Positions 1 through 8,259 of a stretch of 51,017 nt of DNA are shown here, piece by piece. This DNA is from Acidobacteria bacterium RIFCSPLOWO2_12_FULL_66_21 (lineage in GTDB: Bacteria; Acidobacteriota; Vicinamibacteria; Vicinamibacterales; 2-12-FULL-66-21), in NCBI GenBank assembly GCA_001767455.1, contig MELC01000028.1, forward strand, positions 2,694-53,710, read 5' to 3'. The position numbers were made by a program, and so were the translations under genes. Numbering within the stretch: the stretch's first letter is position 1; the number at the start of each line of letters is the position of its first letter. The notes under the pieces are model-generated. The model made no database searches, had not been told where the DNA came from, and saw only the letters and a list, made by a program, of their open reading frames with translations.

Positions 1-40
1 CGGCACCTTTCAGCACCCCTCGGCACCCCTCGGCACCTTG
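1..40 (-). repeat. Decamer repeat, reverse orientation
   Basis: Read on the minus strand, this is about four copies of a 10-bp unit close to GTGCCGAGGG. The unit closely resembles the GTGCTGAAGG decamer that forms the array at 24689-24860, so the two look like members of one family in opposite orientation. It lies just upstream of the FabZ-LpxA start, and the array may continue left of the window. Confidence 0.6.
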
Positions 41-60
41 AACTGATAAACTCCCCGTTT

Positions 61-1326
61 GTGCCCATCAACATTCCCGAGACATTGGACCGGCTCTGCT
101 ATCGATATCCGGCGACGCTTGTCGACGCGGTGACCGAGTACGAGCCTGGCAAGCGACTCGTCGCCGTCAAGAACGTCACGATTAACGAGGATTTCTTCCA
201 GGGGCACTTTCCCGGAGAGCCGCGGTTTCCAGGCGTCCTGATGATCGAAACGCTCGCGCAGGTGGCCGGACTGCTGCTCATGCAGCCGAAGGACGGCGCG
301 CCTCCGGGCCGGGCGTATCTCCGCGGCGTCGACGACGCGAAGTTCCGCCTGCCGGTGATGCCGGGCGATCGCCTCCGGCTCGAGGTCACGCTGGGCCCGC
401 AGCGCGCGCGGCTGGCCCGCGCCCGCGGCGTCGCCTACAGCGGCGACGAGATCGTCGCCGAGGCCGAGCTGCTGATGGGCCTGGAGCCAGACGCCCTGGA
501 TGAATCCCGCGGCGAAGTCGCGATCCACCCGACGGCGATAGTCCATCCCGGCGCCGAGATTGGCGCCGGCAGCGTGGTCGGCCCGCACGTCGTCATCGGC
601 GAGCACGTCCGGATCGGGCGGCGCTGCCGCATCGGCGCCTCGTCGGTCATCGACGGGCACACCGAGATCGGGGACGACAACGAGATCTTTCCGATGGTGT
701 CGATCGGCCTCAAGCCCCAGGATCTGAAATACAAGGGAGAGCCCACACGCCTGACCATCGGCAGCCGCAACGTCATCCGCGAGTTCGTGACGATGCACCG
801 CGGAACGGCGGGAGGCGGCGGCATCACGCAGGTCGGGGACGAGAACGTGTTCATGGCCTACGCGCACGTGGCGCACGACTGCCATGTCGGCAGCTACACG
901 ATCTTCGGGAACGCGGCGACGCTCGGCGGTCACGTGACGGTCGAGGACTACGCGACGATCAGCGCGTTCTCGGGCGTGCACCAGTTCTGCCGGGTCGGGA
1001 AGCACGCGTTCATCGGCGGCTTCTCGGTGATCACGAAGGACGCGCTGCCGTTCGCGAAGACGGTGGGCAACCGCGCGCGCATCTACGGGCTGAATACGAT
1101 CGGGCTGGTGCGGCGCAAGTTCTCGCAGGACTCGATCGCGAAGCTGCGCCGCGCGTACCGGCACCTGCTGCATTCGAACACGAGCCGCGCCCTCGCGCAA
1201 ATCGAACGCGACCCGTCATTGAGGTGCGAGGAAGTGCGGTATGTCGTGAACTTCATCCGCACGTCGGCTCGAGGGGTTGGCCTGCGCCGTCCGAGCCGCA
1301 GGCTGGAAGAGGCGGTCGAGGAGTAG
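61..1326 (+). CDS. lpxA: FabZ-LpxA fusion: 3-hydroxyacyl-ACP dehydratase / UDP-GlcNAc acyltransferase
   Basis: This 421-residue protein joins two normally separate enzymes. Residues 1-150 are a FabZ hot-dog domain with the HFPG motif (His49) and the downstream catalytic glutamate (Glu63 in MIETLAQ). FabZ dehydrates 3-hydroxyacyl-ACP. From about residue 155 there is a complete left-handed beta-helix LpxA, with hexapeptide repeats starting HPTAIVHPG. It has the AHVAHDC motif, with His272 at the place of the E. coli catalytic His125, and the HQF motif. LpxA transfers a 3-hydroxyacyl chain from ACP to UDP-GlcNAc, the first step of lipid A synthesis. Both domains therefore act on the same 3-hydroxyacyl-ACP pool in the cytoplasm. 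The residue aligned with E. coli Gly173, the hydrocarbon ruler, is Val323. The start is GTG. Fusions of FabZ with LpxC are well known; fusion with LpxA is less usual. Both domain calls are firm. Confidence 0.93.
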   Translation: MPINIPETLDRLCYRYPATLVDAVTEYEPGKRLVAVKNVTINEDFFQGHFPGEPRFPGVLMIETLAQVAGLLLMQPKDGAPPGRAYLRGVDDAKFRLPVMPGDRLRLEVTLGPQRARLARARGVAYSGDEIVAEAELLMGLEPDALDESRGEVAIHPTAIVHPGAEIGAGSVVGPHVVIGEHVRIGRRCRIGASSVIDGHTEIGDDNEIFPMVSIGLKPQDLKYKGEPTRLTIGSRNVIREFVTMHRGTAGGGGITQVGDENVFMAYAHVAHDCHVGSYTIFGNAATLGGHVTVEDYATISAFSGVHQFCRVGKHAFIGGFSVITKDALPFAKTVGNRARIYGLNTIGLVRRKFSQDSIAKLRRAYRHLLHSNTSRALAQIERDPSLRCEEVRYVVNFIRTSARGVGLRRPSRRLEEAVEE

Positions 1327-1346
1327 GCCCGACCTTCAGGTCGGGC
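1327..1346 (+). terminator. Hairpin after fabZ-lpxA
   Basis: This is a perfect 8-bp stem, GCCCGACC / GGTCGGGC, with a TTCA loop, directly after the stop codon and before the convergent lipoprotein gene. It lacks a T-tract, so it is either a weak bidirectional terminator or one of the CCTTCAGG-centred palindromes that recur in this window. Confidence 0.5.
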
Positions 1347-1352
1347 GGGCGC

Positions 1353-1766
1353 TCAGTAGTGGACTACGGTGAGCTTGTAGGTCACGGGATCGGTCAGGCT
1401 TCCCGCCGCGTCGTAGATCCTCGCGCACAAGGTGCCGGCGGCCGTCGCCGTGCCGGTCACGGTCGTCCCCATCGCCGCGGCATCGTTCGCAATCACGATC
1501 TGGCAGGCCACCCCGTTCCAGGTGCCGAGCGCCAGCCCGATCGTGGCGGCCGGGTCGATGGTCGTGGCGGTCACGGTCACGTCGCCCGCGACGGCCACCG
1601 AGAAGGAGTGGGACGCGGCGCCGTTCTTGTTGAGCGTCCCTTCGAACGTCTCGGTCGTCGTCGTCGGTGTCGGCGTGGTCGGCGTGGTGTTGTCGGTGTT
1701 GCTGTCGCACGCGGCACCTGCCACGAGCGCTGCGGCCACGAGAACCTGGAAACACAGTCGACGCAT
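1353..1766 (-). CDS. Small secreted lipoprotein, unknown function
   Basis: This encodes 137 residues. The N-terminus MRRLCFQ is followed by a hydrophobic stretch and Cys20 in GAAC, a plausible though imperfect lipobox. A Thr/Pro-rich linker (about residues 24-40) leads into a roughly 95-residue beta-rich domain. That domain has the look of a bacterial pre-peptidase C-terminal type beta-sandwich (a FEGTLNKNG opening, then alternating hydrophobic strands); this is inference. The start ATG has a good GGAG Shine-Dalgarno five bases upstream. The gene is convergent with fabZ-lpxA and interrupts the otherwise rightward lpx genes. A 57-bp dispersed repeat lies 14 bases upstream of its start. No specific function is recognised. 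Confidence 0.7.
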   Translation of the reverse strand: MRRLCFQVLVAAALVAGAACDSNTDNTTPTTPTPTTTTETFEGTLNKNGAASHSFSVAVAGDVTVTATTIDPAATIGLALGTWNGVACQIVIANDAAAMGTTVTGTATAAGTLCARIYDAAGSLTDPVTYKLTVVHY

Positions 1767-1780
1767 TCTGACTCCGTTTT

Positions 1781-1837
1781 TGAATCGTCGGGGTCCCCTG
1801 CACCCCGACTGGCGACCGTCACTCCGCCGGCGCTTCG
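1781..1837 (-). repeat. 57-bp dispersed repeat, copy A
   Basis: Read on the minus strand, this segment matches 6184-6240 over 57 bases without gaps, at 50 identical positions. In both places the repeat ends with CCCCGACGATTCA 8-14 bases before a start codon, here that of the lipoprotein gene. It may carry a shared regulatory or structural element, or be a mobile intergenic repeat. Confidence 0.75.
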
Positions 1838-1850
1838 TTTGCCGAATGGC

Positions 1851-1907
1851 GGGCCCCCCTGCACCCCGCCAAGCTCGTCGCTCACGGGGGCCCTCCGCCC
1901 CGCTCCT
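1851..1907 (-). repeat. GC-rich dispersed repeat, related to 48199-48268
   Basis: On the minus strand this reads GGAGCGGGGC, then GGGCCCCCGTGAGCGACG, then a G-rich tail containing GGGGTGCAGGGGGGC. The same order of blocks appears on the plus strand between the two giant surface-protein genes. The rest of the 1838-2055 gap holds no gene I can support. Confidence 0.55.
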
Positions 1908-2055
1908 CGCATGCCGGCTCCGTTCCGGCCGCGATCGAACCAGTCCGGCTCGCCCTTGCCGGAACGCCGGATATCGTTCTGATAGACTGATTATCGTACC
2001 CCATGAAGTCCTTTCCCGCCTCGGGTTTTGTGACGCCGCCTCAGGTCCCCGGCCG

Positions 2056-2892
2056 ATGGGCAGAATCGGCCTGATTGCCGGCAACGGCCGGTTTCCGTTT
2101 CTTGCGCTCCAGGCCGCCAGGAGCCTCGGCCACGAGGTCACGATCGTGGCGGTCAAGGAAGAGGCCTTCAAGGATCTCGAGGAGGCGGCCCGCGCGGCCT
2201 CGGCCGAGTTCCACTGGGTCTCCCTGGGGCAGCTCGGCAAATGCCTGAGGATCCTGAAGGCCGCCGGCGTGTCGGAGGCGATCATGGCCGGGCAGGTCAA
2301 GCACGCGAAGATCTTCACGGGCATCATGCCGGACCTGACGCTGCTGGCCGCGTTCAGGCGGCTGAAGGCCTACAACACCGACGCCTTGATCTCGGCGGTC
2401 GCCGACGTGATGCGCGACGAAGGGATCGAGCTGCTCGATTCGACGGCGTTTCTGCAGCCGCTCCTCGCCCGTCCCGGCACGCTCACCGAGCGGGCACCGG
2501 ACGACGCGGAGCGCGAGGACTTCGACTTCGGATACCGGATGGCCGACGCCGTCGCCGGACTCGACATCGGCCAGACGATCGCCGTCAAGCACAAGGCCGT
2601 GGTCGCGGTCGAGGCGATGGAGGGGACCGACGAAGTGATCGCGCGCGCGGGGCACCTGGCGGGGCCGGGCGTGCGCGTGATCAAGGTCGCCAAGCCGAAT
2701 CAGGACATGCGCTTCGACGTGCCGGTGGTCGGCCTCGCGACGATCCAGGCGATGCGCATCGCCGACGCGAGCGCCCTCTCCATCGACGCCGATCGGACGC
2801 TCGTGCTCGACGGCGAGCACGTCATTGCCTCGGCCAACGAGGCGCGGATCGCGATCGTCGGCCGTCCCGTCAAGGAGTCGCGTGGCAACTGA
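2056..2892 (+). CDS. lpxI: UDP-2,3-diacylglucosamine diphosphatase LpxI
   Basis: This encodes 278 residues of the LpxI (DUF1009) family. The N-terminus [11 protein letters not shown] is characteristic, as are GQVKHAKIF, the [10 protein letters not shown] segment and the [17 protein letters not shown] segment. LpxI hydrolyses UDP-2,3-diacylglucosamine to lipid X (2,3-diacylglucosamine 1-phosphate) and UMP. It replaces the unrelated LpxH in many bacteria. ATG at 2056 is chosen because the family begins at this conserved glycine-rich motif; the open frame continues upstream through repeat sequence. The last 11 bases overlap the next gene, which implies translational coupling. Its neighbours (LpxA upstream, oxidoreductase downstream) place it in lipid A assembly. 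Confidence 0.93.
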   Translation: MGRIGLIAGNGRFPFLALQAARSLGHEVTIVAVKEEAFKDLEEAARAASAEFHWVSLGQLGKCLRILKAAGVSEAIMAGQVKHAKIFTGIMPDLTLLAAFRRLKAYNTDALISAVADVMRDEGIELLDSTAFLQPLLARPGTLTERAPDDAEREDFDFGYRMADAVAGLDIGQTIAVKHKAVVAVEAMEGTDEVIARAGHLAGPGVRVIKVAKPNQDMRFDVPVVGLATIQAMRIADASALSIDADRTLVLDGEHVIASANEARIAIVGRPVKESRGN

Positions 2893-3823
2893 ACCGCTGC
2901 GAGTGGCCGTGATTGGCGTGGGGCACCTCGGACGCCACCACGCCCGCATCCTCTCGGCGCTCGACGGCGCTCGCCTCGTCGCCGTCGTGGACACCATCCC
3001 CGAACGCGCCGCGGAAGCCGCGGCGGCGACCGGTGCCGAGCCCCTCTCGGATTTCACCGCGCTCGCGGGGAAGGTGGATGCCGTCACCATCGCCGTCCCG
3101 ACGGACCTGCACCACGATATCGCGCGGCCGTTCCTGGAGCGCGGTACCGCGGTGCTCGTGGAAAAGCCCATGGCGCGCTCGCTGGCGGAGGCGGATGCGC
3201 TCGTCTCCGCGGCGCGCGCGTCGCAGGCGACGCTCGCGGTCGGCCACACGGAGCGGTTCAACCCGGCTGTGGCGGCCGTAATGCCGCTCGTGACGTCTCC
3301 ACGGTTCATAGAGGTGCACCGCCTCGGGGTCTTTCCGGACCGCAGCCTCGACATCGACGTCGTCTTCGACCTGATGATCCACGACCTGGACGTGATTCTG
3401 GCGCTCGTCCGTTCAGACGTCGCGGCCATCGAAGCGGTCGGGGTGCCCGTCTTGACCCCGCGGTTCGACATCGCGAATGCGCGGCTGCGGTTTGCCTCGG
3501 GCTGCATCGCGAACGTCACGGCCAGCCGGATCAGCCGCGACCGGGTCCGGAAAATCCGCTTCTTCCAGCCCGATTCCTACCTGTCGATTGACTACGCCGC
3601 GCAGGAAGTGGAGGGCTGGCGGCTGGTGCGCCGCGAGGGGGCGCGCCCGGCGATCGAAGGGGGGCCGCTCGCCGTGACCCACGACGAGCCGCTCCGGCTG
3701 GAGCTCGCGGATTTCGTCGCGGCAGCCCGCGATCGACGGCCGCCGGTCGTCGACGGTCATGCCGGGCGGCGCGCCCTCGAGCTGGCCACGCGCATCGCGG
3801 AGAAGATGGAATCGGCGGTCTGA
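2882..3823 (+). CDS. Gfo/Idh/MocA-family oxidoreductase next to lpxI
   Basis: This encodes 313 residues from a GTG start that overlaps the end of lpxI; the longer ATG start upstream would add low-complexity Arg/Ser sequence. An N-terminal Rossmann fold ([17 protein letters not shown]) is followed by the family signature VEKPMARS and by [13 protein letters not shown]-terminal alpha/beta dimerisation domain completes it. The family uses NAD(P) to oxidise or reduce sugar hydroxyls. Its position directly after LpxA and LpxI suggests it acts on a nucleotide sugar of the lipid A pathway. The known precedent is GnnA, which oxidises UDP-GlcNAc at C3 to allow amide-linked lipid A. The partner aminotransferase GnnB is not in the window, so that role is an inference. 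Confidence 0.85.
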   Translation: MATEPLRVAVIGVGHLGRHHARILSALDGARLVAVVDTIPERAAEAAAATGAEPLSDFTALAGKVDAVTIAVPTDLHHDIARPFLERGTAVLVEKPMARSLAEADALVSAARASQATLAVGHTERFNPAVAAVMPLVTSPRFIEVHRLGVFPDRSLDIDVVFDLMIHDLDVILALVRSDVAAIEAVGVPVLTPRFDIANARLRFASGCIANVTASRISRDRVRKIRFFQPDSYLSIDYAAQEVEGWRLVRREGARPAIEGGPLAVTHDEPLRLELADFVAAARDRRPPVVDGHAGRRALELATRIAEKMESAV

Positions 3824-3824
3824 C

Positions 3825-5279
3825 ATGTTCAACGATCTCGACGGCTTCATCGCGGCGCTGGACAGGGAACGCGAGCTCGCGCGCGTGGCGGAACAGGTCA
3901 GCCCGGACCTGGAGATCTGCGCCGTGGCCGATCGCGTCTCCAAGTCCCCCGGCGGCGGGCCGGGGCTGTTGTTCGAGCGACCGGGCGGCTTCGACATCCC
4001 GGTGGCGGTCAACCTGTTTGGCTCCATGAAGCGCATCTGCATGGCGCTCGGTGTGCGCACCCTCGACGATCTGGCCCGGGAGATCGAGACGCTGACGACC
4101 CCGAAGGTCCCCAGCGGGTTGTTCGATGCGCTGAAGATGCTGCCGATAGTCAACCGGCTGACGGATCTGATGCCGAAGACCGTGAAGGACGCCCCCTGCC
4201 AGGAAGTCGTCAACCGCGAGGGCACGCTCGACGACTTGCCGATCCTCAAGTGCTGGCCGGAGGACGGCGGACGTTACATCACGCTGCCGCTGGTGTTCAC
4301 GAAGGATCCGGAGACGGGAGCCCGCAACATCGGCACGTACCGGATGCAGGTGTTCGACGGCCGCACGACGGGGATGCACTGGCAGCGCCACAAGGGCGGC
4401 GCGCAGCATCACCGCGTCGCCGAGCGCATGGGGAAGCGCCTGCCGGTCGCGGTGGCGCTCGGGCCGGATCCCGCGACGGCGTATTCGGCGACGGCGCCGA
4501 TGCCCGAGGGGCTCGACGAGCTGATGCTGGCCGGCTTCCTGCGGCGCGAACGGGTCGAGCTCGTCAAGTGCGTGACGGTGGACCTCGAGGTGCCCGCCAA
4601 CTCCCAGATCGTTCTCGAGGGGTACGTCGATCCCGGCGAGCGGCGGCGCGAGGGGCCGTTCGGCGATCACACGGGTTTCTATTCGCATCCCGACGACTAC
4701 CCGGTGTTCCATCTCACCTGCATCACGCAGCGGAAGCGCCCGACGTATCTCACGACCGTGGTCGGCGTGCCGCCGATGGAGGATTACTACCTCGGCAAGG
4801 CCAGCGAGCGGATCTTCCTCCCCCTGATCAGGAAGACCCTGCCGGAAATCGTCGACATGCACTTTCCGGCCGCCGGCATCTTCCACAACATCGTCATCAT
4901 CTCGATCGACAAGCGGTATCCCGGCCACGCGCGCAAGATCATGAACGCGTGCTGGGGTCTGGGCCAGCTCATGTTCTCGAAGACGGTGATCGTCGTCGAC
5001 AAGGACGTCGACGTGCAGAACGAGGCCGAGGTCGCATGGATCGTCGGGACGCATTACGATCCGGAGCGGGACATCCAGTTCACGCGCGGCCCGGTCGACG
5101 ATCTCGAGGACGCCAGCGACCTGCCCGCGTTCGGCAGCAAGATGGGCATTGACGCGACGCGGAAGTGGCCCTCGGAAGGTTTCACGCGGACGTGGCCGAC
5201 CCGGATCGCCACCACCGACGCCGCCAGGGCGAAGGCCGACGCCGTATGGAAGACGATCAGCGAGGGGTGGAAAGCGTGA
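3825..5279 (+). CDS. UbiD-family decarboxylase, probably the menaquinone (futalosine) pathway enzyme
   Basis: This encodes 484 residues, the usual UbiD length. The prenyl-FMN-binding segment NIGTYRMQVFD is near residue 168. The catalytic Glu-Arg-Glu region lies in the stretch from GYVDPGERRREGPFGDHTGF near residue 275. UbiD enzymes decarboxylate aromatic acids using prenylated FMN made by UbiX. A UbiX gene (10713) and an MqnP-like prenyltransferase (9753) lie in the same cluster. This one is therefore likely the decarboxylase that converts the prenylated dihydroxynaphthoate intermediate to demethylmenaquinol. It starts one base after the preceding stop, and its own stop overlaps the next GTG (GTGA), so it sits in a tight operon. 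The exact substrate is inferred from context. Confidence 0.9.
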   Translation: MFNDLDGFIAALDRERELARVAEQVSPDLEICAVADRVSKSPGGGPGLLFERPGGFDIPVAVNLFGSMKRICMALGVRTLDDLAREIETLTTPKVPSGLFDALKMLPIVNRLTDLMPKTVKDAPCQEVVNREGTLDDLPILKCWPEDGGRYITLPLVFTKDPETGARNIGTYRMQVFDGRTTGMHWQRHKGGAQHHRVAERMGKRLPVAVALGPDPATAYSATAPMPEGLDELMLAGFLRRERVELVKCVTVDLEVPANSQIVLEGYVDPGERRREGPFGDHTGFYSHPDDYPVFHLTCITQRKRPTYLTTVVGVPPMEDYYLGKASERIFLPLIRKTLPEIVDMHFPAAGIFHNIVIISIDKRYPGHARKIMNACWGLGQLMFSKTVIVVDKDVDVQNEAEVAWIVGTHYDPERDIQFTRGPVDDLEDASDLPAFGSKMGIDATRKWPSEGFTRTWPTRIATTDAARAKADAVWKTISEGWKA

Positions 5280-6202
5280 GCGCGCTCGACGGGCTCGCCG
5301 AACGTGTGACGGCGGGCGCGACCATCACCGAAGCGGATGCCCGCCTGATGCTGGCGAGCCACGACCTGATCGCCATCGGCGTGATGGGTGATGCCGTCCG
5401 TCGCCGCCTGCACGGCGCGAGAACGACGTTCGTGCGCGTGTTCGAGATTCACGTGAACGCGCCCCCCGCGGGACGGCCCCTGCACGTGTCGGCCGGCGAG
5501 TTCCGAATCATCGGACGCCCCGCATCGTTCGAGGCGGCGGTGAAAGCGGTCGGCGCGGCCTCGGCGATCGCGTCGGGCGTGCCCGTGACCGGGTTTTCAC
5601 TGATCGATCTCCAGGGAGTCGCGTCCGAGTCGGGCCAACGGCTCGACGCGGTGTGCTCGGCTCTCCGATCCGCGGGTCTCGCGGCTGTGGCCGAGGTCCC
5701 CGTCGACCTCGCCGGTGACGCGGCGGCCGACGCGGTGAACGCCGCGCGGTCCGCCGGGCTCGCCGTCACACGCCTGACCGTCCACGCGCTCCCGGACGCC
5801 CGCGCGATCGAGCCCGCCGTCAGAGCTCGGGATCTCCAGCTCGCCACCGGCGGCTTCAGGGTCTTCGCGCCGCTGCCGCGCACGATGTCCGTGACGGAAC
5901 CGTCGAGCGGGTACGACGACGTGAAGCAGGTGGCGATGGCGAGACTGCTGGCGGCGAACATCGAATCGATCCAGGTGGACTGGGCGCTCTACGGTCCGAA
6001 GCTGGCGCAGGTGGCGTTGACGACCGGCGCCGACGACGTCGACAACGTCGCGGCGCAGGAGTCCGGCGCGCTCGGCACGCGGCGGAGCAGCCTCGAGGAG
6101 ATACGGGGCAACATCCGCGCGGCGGGGCTCGAGCCGATCGAGCGAAACGCGGTATTCGAGTGCGGCTGGAATGGAGCCGGCGGCGGAGCGCCGGCGGAAT
6201 GA
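5276..6202 (+). CDS. MqnE-like protein lacking the radical-SAM cluster cysteines
   Basis: This encodes 308 residues from a GTG start that overlaps the UbiD stop. The N-terminus (ADARLMLASHDLIAIG, then VRRRLHGART) matches the start of aminofutalosine synthase MqnE. The C-terminus also matches the MqnE/MqnC C-terminal part (SGYDDVKQVAMARLLAAN, then YGPKLAQVALTTGADDVDN, then GLEPIERNAVF). The middle still looks like an alpha/beta barrel, but the CxxxCxxC motif that binds the [4Fe-4S] cluster is absent. Only two cysteines remain in the protein, one mid-chain and one near the end. The chain is about 60-80 residues shorter than a typical MqnE. The frame is intact and coupled to its neighbours, so it looks like a maintained pseudoenzyme and not a decaying gene. 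It cannot perform radical-SAM chemistry as known. It could be a scaffold or partner for the real MqnE. Confidence 0.75.
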   Translation: MSALDGLAERVTAGATITEADARLMLASHDLIAIGVMGDAVRRRLHGARTTFVRVFEIHVNAPPAGRPLHVSAGEFRIIGRPASFEAAVKAVGAASAIASGVPVTGFSLIDLQGVASESGQRLDAVCSALRSAGLAAVAEVPVDLAGDAAADAVNAARSAGLAVTRLTVHALPDARAIEPAVRARDLQLATGGFRVFAPLPRTMSVTEPSSGYDDVKQVAMARLLAANIESIQVDWALYGPKLAQVALTTGADDVDNVAAQESGALGTRRSSLEEIRGNIRAAGLEPIERNAVFECGWNGAGGGAPAE

Positions 6203-6240
6203 AGGCCGCCCGTCGTGGTGCAGGGGTCCCCGACGATTCA
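6184..6240 (+). repeat. 57-bp dispersed repeat, copy B
   Basis: This is the second copy of the 1781-1837 repeat, 50 of 57 bases identical, in direct orientation with respect to the next gene. It encodes the last residues and stop of the MqnE-like protein and ends 8 bases before the mqnA start. Confidence 0.75.
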
Positions 6241-6248
6241 GGAAAACC

Positions 6249-7055
6249 ATGAAGCCAGTTCGTCTCGGCGCGGTCGCGTACCTGAATGCGCGTCCGCTGG
6301 TCTACGGCCTCGAGATACGGACCGATCTCTTTGCGCTGCGCTTCGACGTGCCATCGAAGTGCGCGGCGCTCCTGCACGAAGGGTCGATCGACCTTGGCAT
6401 GATCCCGTCGATCGAGTACTTGCGCGGCCAGCCGTATCGCATCGTCCCCGACTGCGCCATCATCTCCGAAGGCGCGGTGGCGTCGGTCGCCCTGTTCAGC
6501 AAGACGCCGGTCGAGGCCGTCATCTCGATTGCCGCCGATACGAGCTCGCGCACGTCGACCGGACTGTTGCGCGTGTTGTGCTGCGAACGCTTCGGCATCG
6601 ATCCGCGCTTCGAGCCGATGCACCCCGATCCCGTCGTCATGCTGCGGCACTGCGACGCGGCGCTGCTTATTGGGGACCCCGCGCTGTTCCTCGATTACGA
6701 GGGGATGGGCCTCGTGAAGACCGACCTGGGCGAGCAGTGGACGGCCATGACAGGACTGCCGTTCGTGTGGGCTTTCTGGGCCGGACGGCCGGAGGCGCTC
6801 TCGACCGGGCACGTTGCCGCGCTGCAGGAGGCCAGGGACGGCGGGGTCGCGGCATCGGATGAGGTGGCCGACGCGTACTGCGGACCGCAACATGCCGCGC
6901 TGGGCCGCGCGTACCTGAGAGAGAATATCCGCTACCGTCTCGGCGAGCGCGAAGAGGCCGGGCTGCGGCGGTTCTACGAGCTCGCCGCCAGGCACGGCGT
7001 CGTCGATCGCGCGCAGGCGCCGGCGTTCTACCCACGCCCGAAACATGTCTACTGA
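6249..7055 (+). CDS. mqnA: Chorismate dehydratase MqnA
   Basis: This encodes 268 residues. The family hallmark VRLGAVAYLNARPLVYGL is at the N-terminus, followed by DLGMIPSIEYL and SRTSTGLLRVL. MqnA has a periplasmic-binding-protein-like fold. It dehydrates chorismate to 3-enolpyruvyl-benzoate, the entry step of the futalosine route to menaquinone. The ATG at 6249 is set by the conserved N-terminus. The end overlaps mqnC by 11 bases, so the two are probably translated together. The start is preceded by a dispersed repeat instead of an obvious Shine-Dalgarno. Confidence 0.93.
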   Translation: MKPVRLGAVAYLNARPLVYGLEIRTDLFALRFDVPSKCAALLHEGSIDLGMIPSIEYLRGQPYRIVPDCAIISEGAVASVALFSKTPVEAVISIAADTSSRTSTGLLRVLCCERFGIDPRFEPMHPDPVVMLRHCDAALLIGDPALFLDYEGMGLVKTDLGEQWTAMTGLPFVWAFWAGRPEALSTGHVAALQEARDGGVAASDEVADAYCGPQHAALGRAYLRENIRYRLGEREEAGLRRFYELAARHGVVDRAQAPAFYPRPKHVY

Positions 7056-8259
7056 GGCCCTGGCGGACCACGTGCGGAACGGCGGGCGGCTCGATGCCGC
7101 CGGCGCGCTGGAGCTGTACCTCGACGCGCCCACGCCGCTCCTCGGCCGCCTCGCCGGCGAGATCCGCCGCCGCAAGCACCCCGACGGCGTCGTCACTTAC
7201 ATCATCGACCGCAACGTCAACTACACGAACATCTGCGTTGCGCGCTGCAATTTCTGCGCGTTCTACCGGCCGGTCGGATCCGCCGAAGGGTACGTCCTCG
7301 GGTTCGACGACATCTTCCGGAAGATCGACGAGACGATGGCGCTCGGCGGCGGCCAGTTGCTGCTGCAGGGCGGGCACAATCCCGATCTGCCGCTCGAGTG
7401 GTACGAGGACCTGTTCCGATCGGTGAAGCAGCGCTATCCCGCCTTTCGCCTGCACGCGCTGTCGCCGCCCGAGGTCGTGAACCTCTGCCGCCTCTCCAGG
7501 CTGCCGGTTCCCGAGATCATCGACCGGCTCGTTGATGCCGGGCTGGACAGCATTCCCGGCGGCGGCGCCGAAATTCTCGTCGACCGCGTGCGCAAGCTGC
7601 TCAACTGCTACAGCAAAGCGACGGCGGACGAATGGCTCGATGTGATGCGCCACGCGCACCGCGCGGGTCTGCGCACGACGGCCACGATGATGTACGGGAC
7701 GGTGGAGACGCCCGAGGAGCGGCTCGAGCACATGTTCCGGCTGCGCGAGCTGCAGGACGAGACCGGCGGATTCACCGCGTTCATCGCGTGGAGCTACCAG
7801 CCGGAGCACACGGAGCTTGGCGGGAGCGAGGCCACCGGCGTCGAGTACCTGCGCACGCTCGCCACCGCGCGCCTCGTCCTCGACAACTTCGACAACCTGC
7901 AGGCGTCGTGGGTCACCCAGGGGGGCAAGGTGGGGCAGTTGAGCCTCGCTTACGGCGCGAACGACATGGGCAGCGTCATGATCGAGGAGAACGTCGTCCG
8001 AGCCGCCGGCGCCAGCTACTGCATGGACGAGATGGAGATCGTGCGCAACATCGAGAACGCCGGGTTCACGGCGCGGCGGCGCAACATGCACTACGAGGCG
8101 CTCGGTGAGCCGATCTTCCGCGGGCGGCAGGTGCCCCGCACGCTGGAGCTCGCGGTCGCGCGCGGAGAGGACGATGCCACGCGTCCGCCGGAGATCGGGC
8201 GGTACGCGGCGAGAAGCGCCGCAGAGAAGAAGGCGCGACAGGCCGGCGCCACGGAGTAA
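7045..8259 (+). CDS. mqnC: Cyclic dehypoxanthinyl futalosine synthase MqnC
   Basis: This encodes 404 residues. It is a radical-SAM enzyme with the complete CxxxCxxC motif at Cys64, Cys68 and Cys71 (NYTNICVARCNFCAFYR). It also has the GGGAEI segment and the conserved ELQDETGGFTAFIAWSYQPE. MqnC cyclises dehypoxanthine futalosine to the spiro compound that MqnD later cleaves. The NYTN motif before the first cysteine and the AFYR after the last separate MqnC from MqnE. The C-terminal 30 residues are extra, charged and probably disordered. The stop codon overlaps the next start (TAATG). Confidence 0.94.
   Translation: MSTEALADHVRNGGRLDAAGALELYLDAPTPLLGRLAGEIRRRKHPDGVVTYIIDRNVNYTNICVARCNFCAFYRPVGSAEGYVLGFDDIFRKIDETMALGGGQLLLQGGHNPDLPLEWYEDLFRSVKQRYPAFRLHALSPPEVVNLCRLSRLPVPEIIDRLVDAGLDSIPGGGAEILVDRVRKLLNCYSKATADEWLDVMRHAHRAGLRTTATMMYGTVETPEERLEHMFRLRELQDETGGFTAFIAWSYQPEHTELGGSEATGVEYLRTLATARLVLDNFDNLQASWVTQGGKVGQLSLAYGANDMGSVMIEENVVRAAGASYCMDEMEIVRNIENAGFTARRRNMHYEALGEPIFRGRQVPRTLELAVARGEDDATRPPEIGRYAARSAAEKKARQAGATE

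Noticed and set aside
3531-5054. 507-codon minus-strand frame opposite ubiD
   Set aside because: Shadow frame in GC-rich DNA; the plus frame is a clear UbiD protein.
5276-6202. The MqnE-like gene as a pseudogene
   Set aside because: The frame is intact over 308 codons, codon bias matches its neighbours, and start and stop positions are operon-like.
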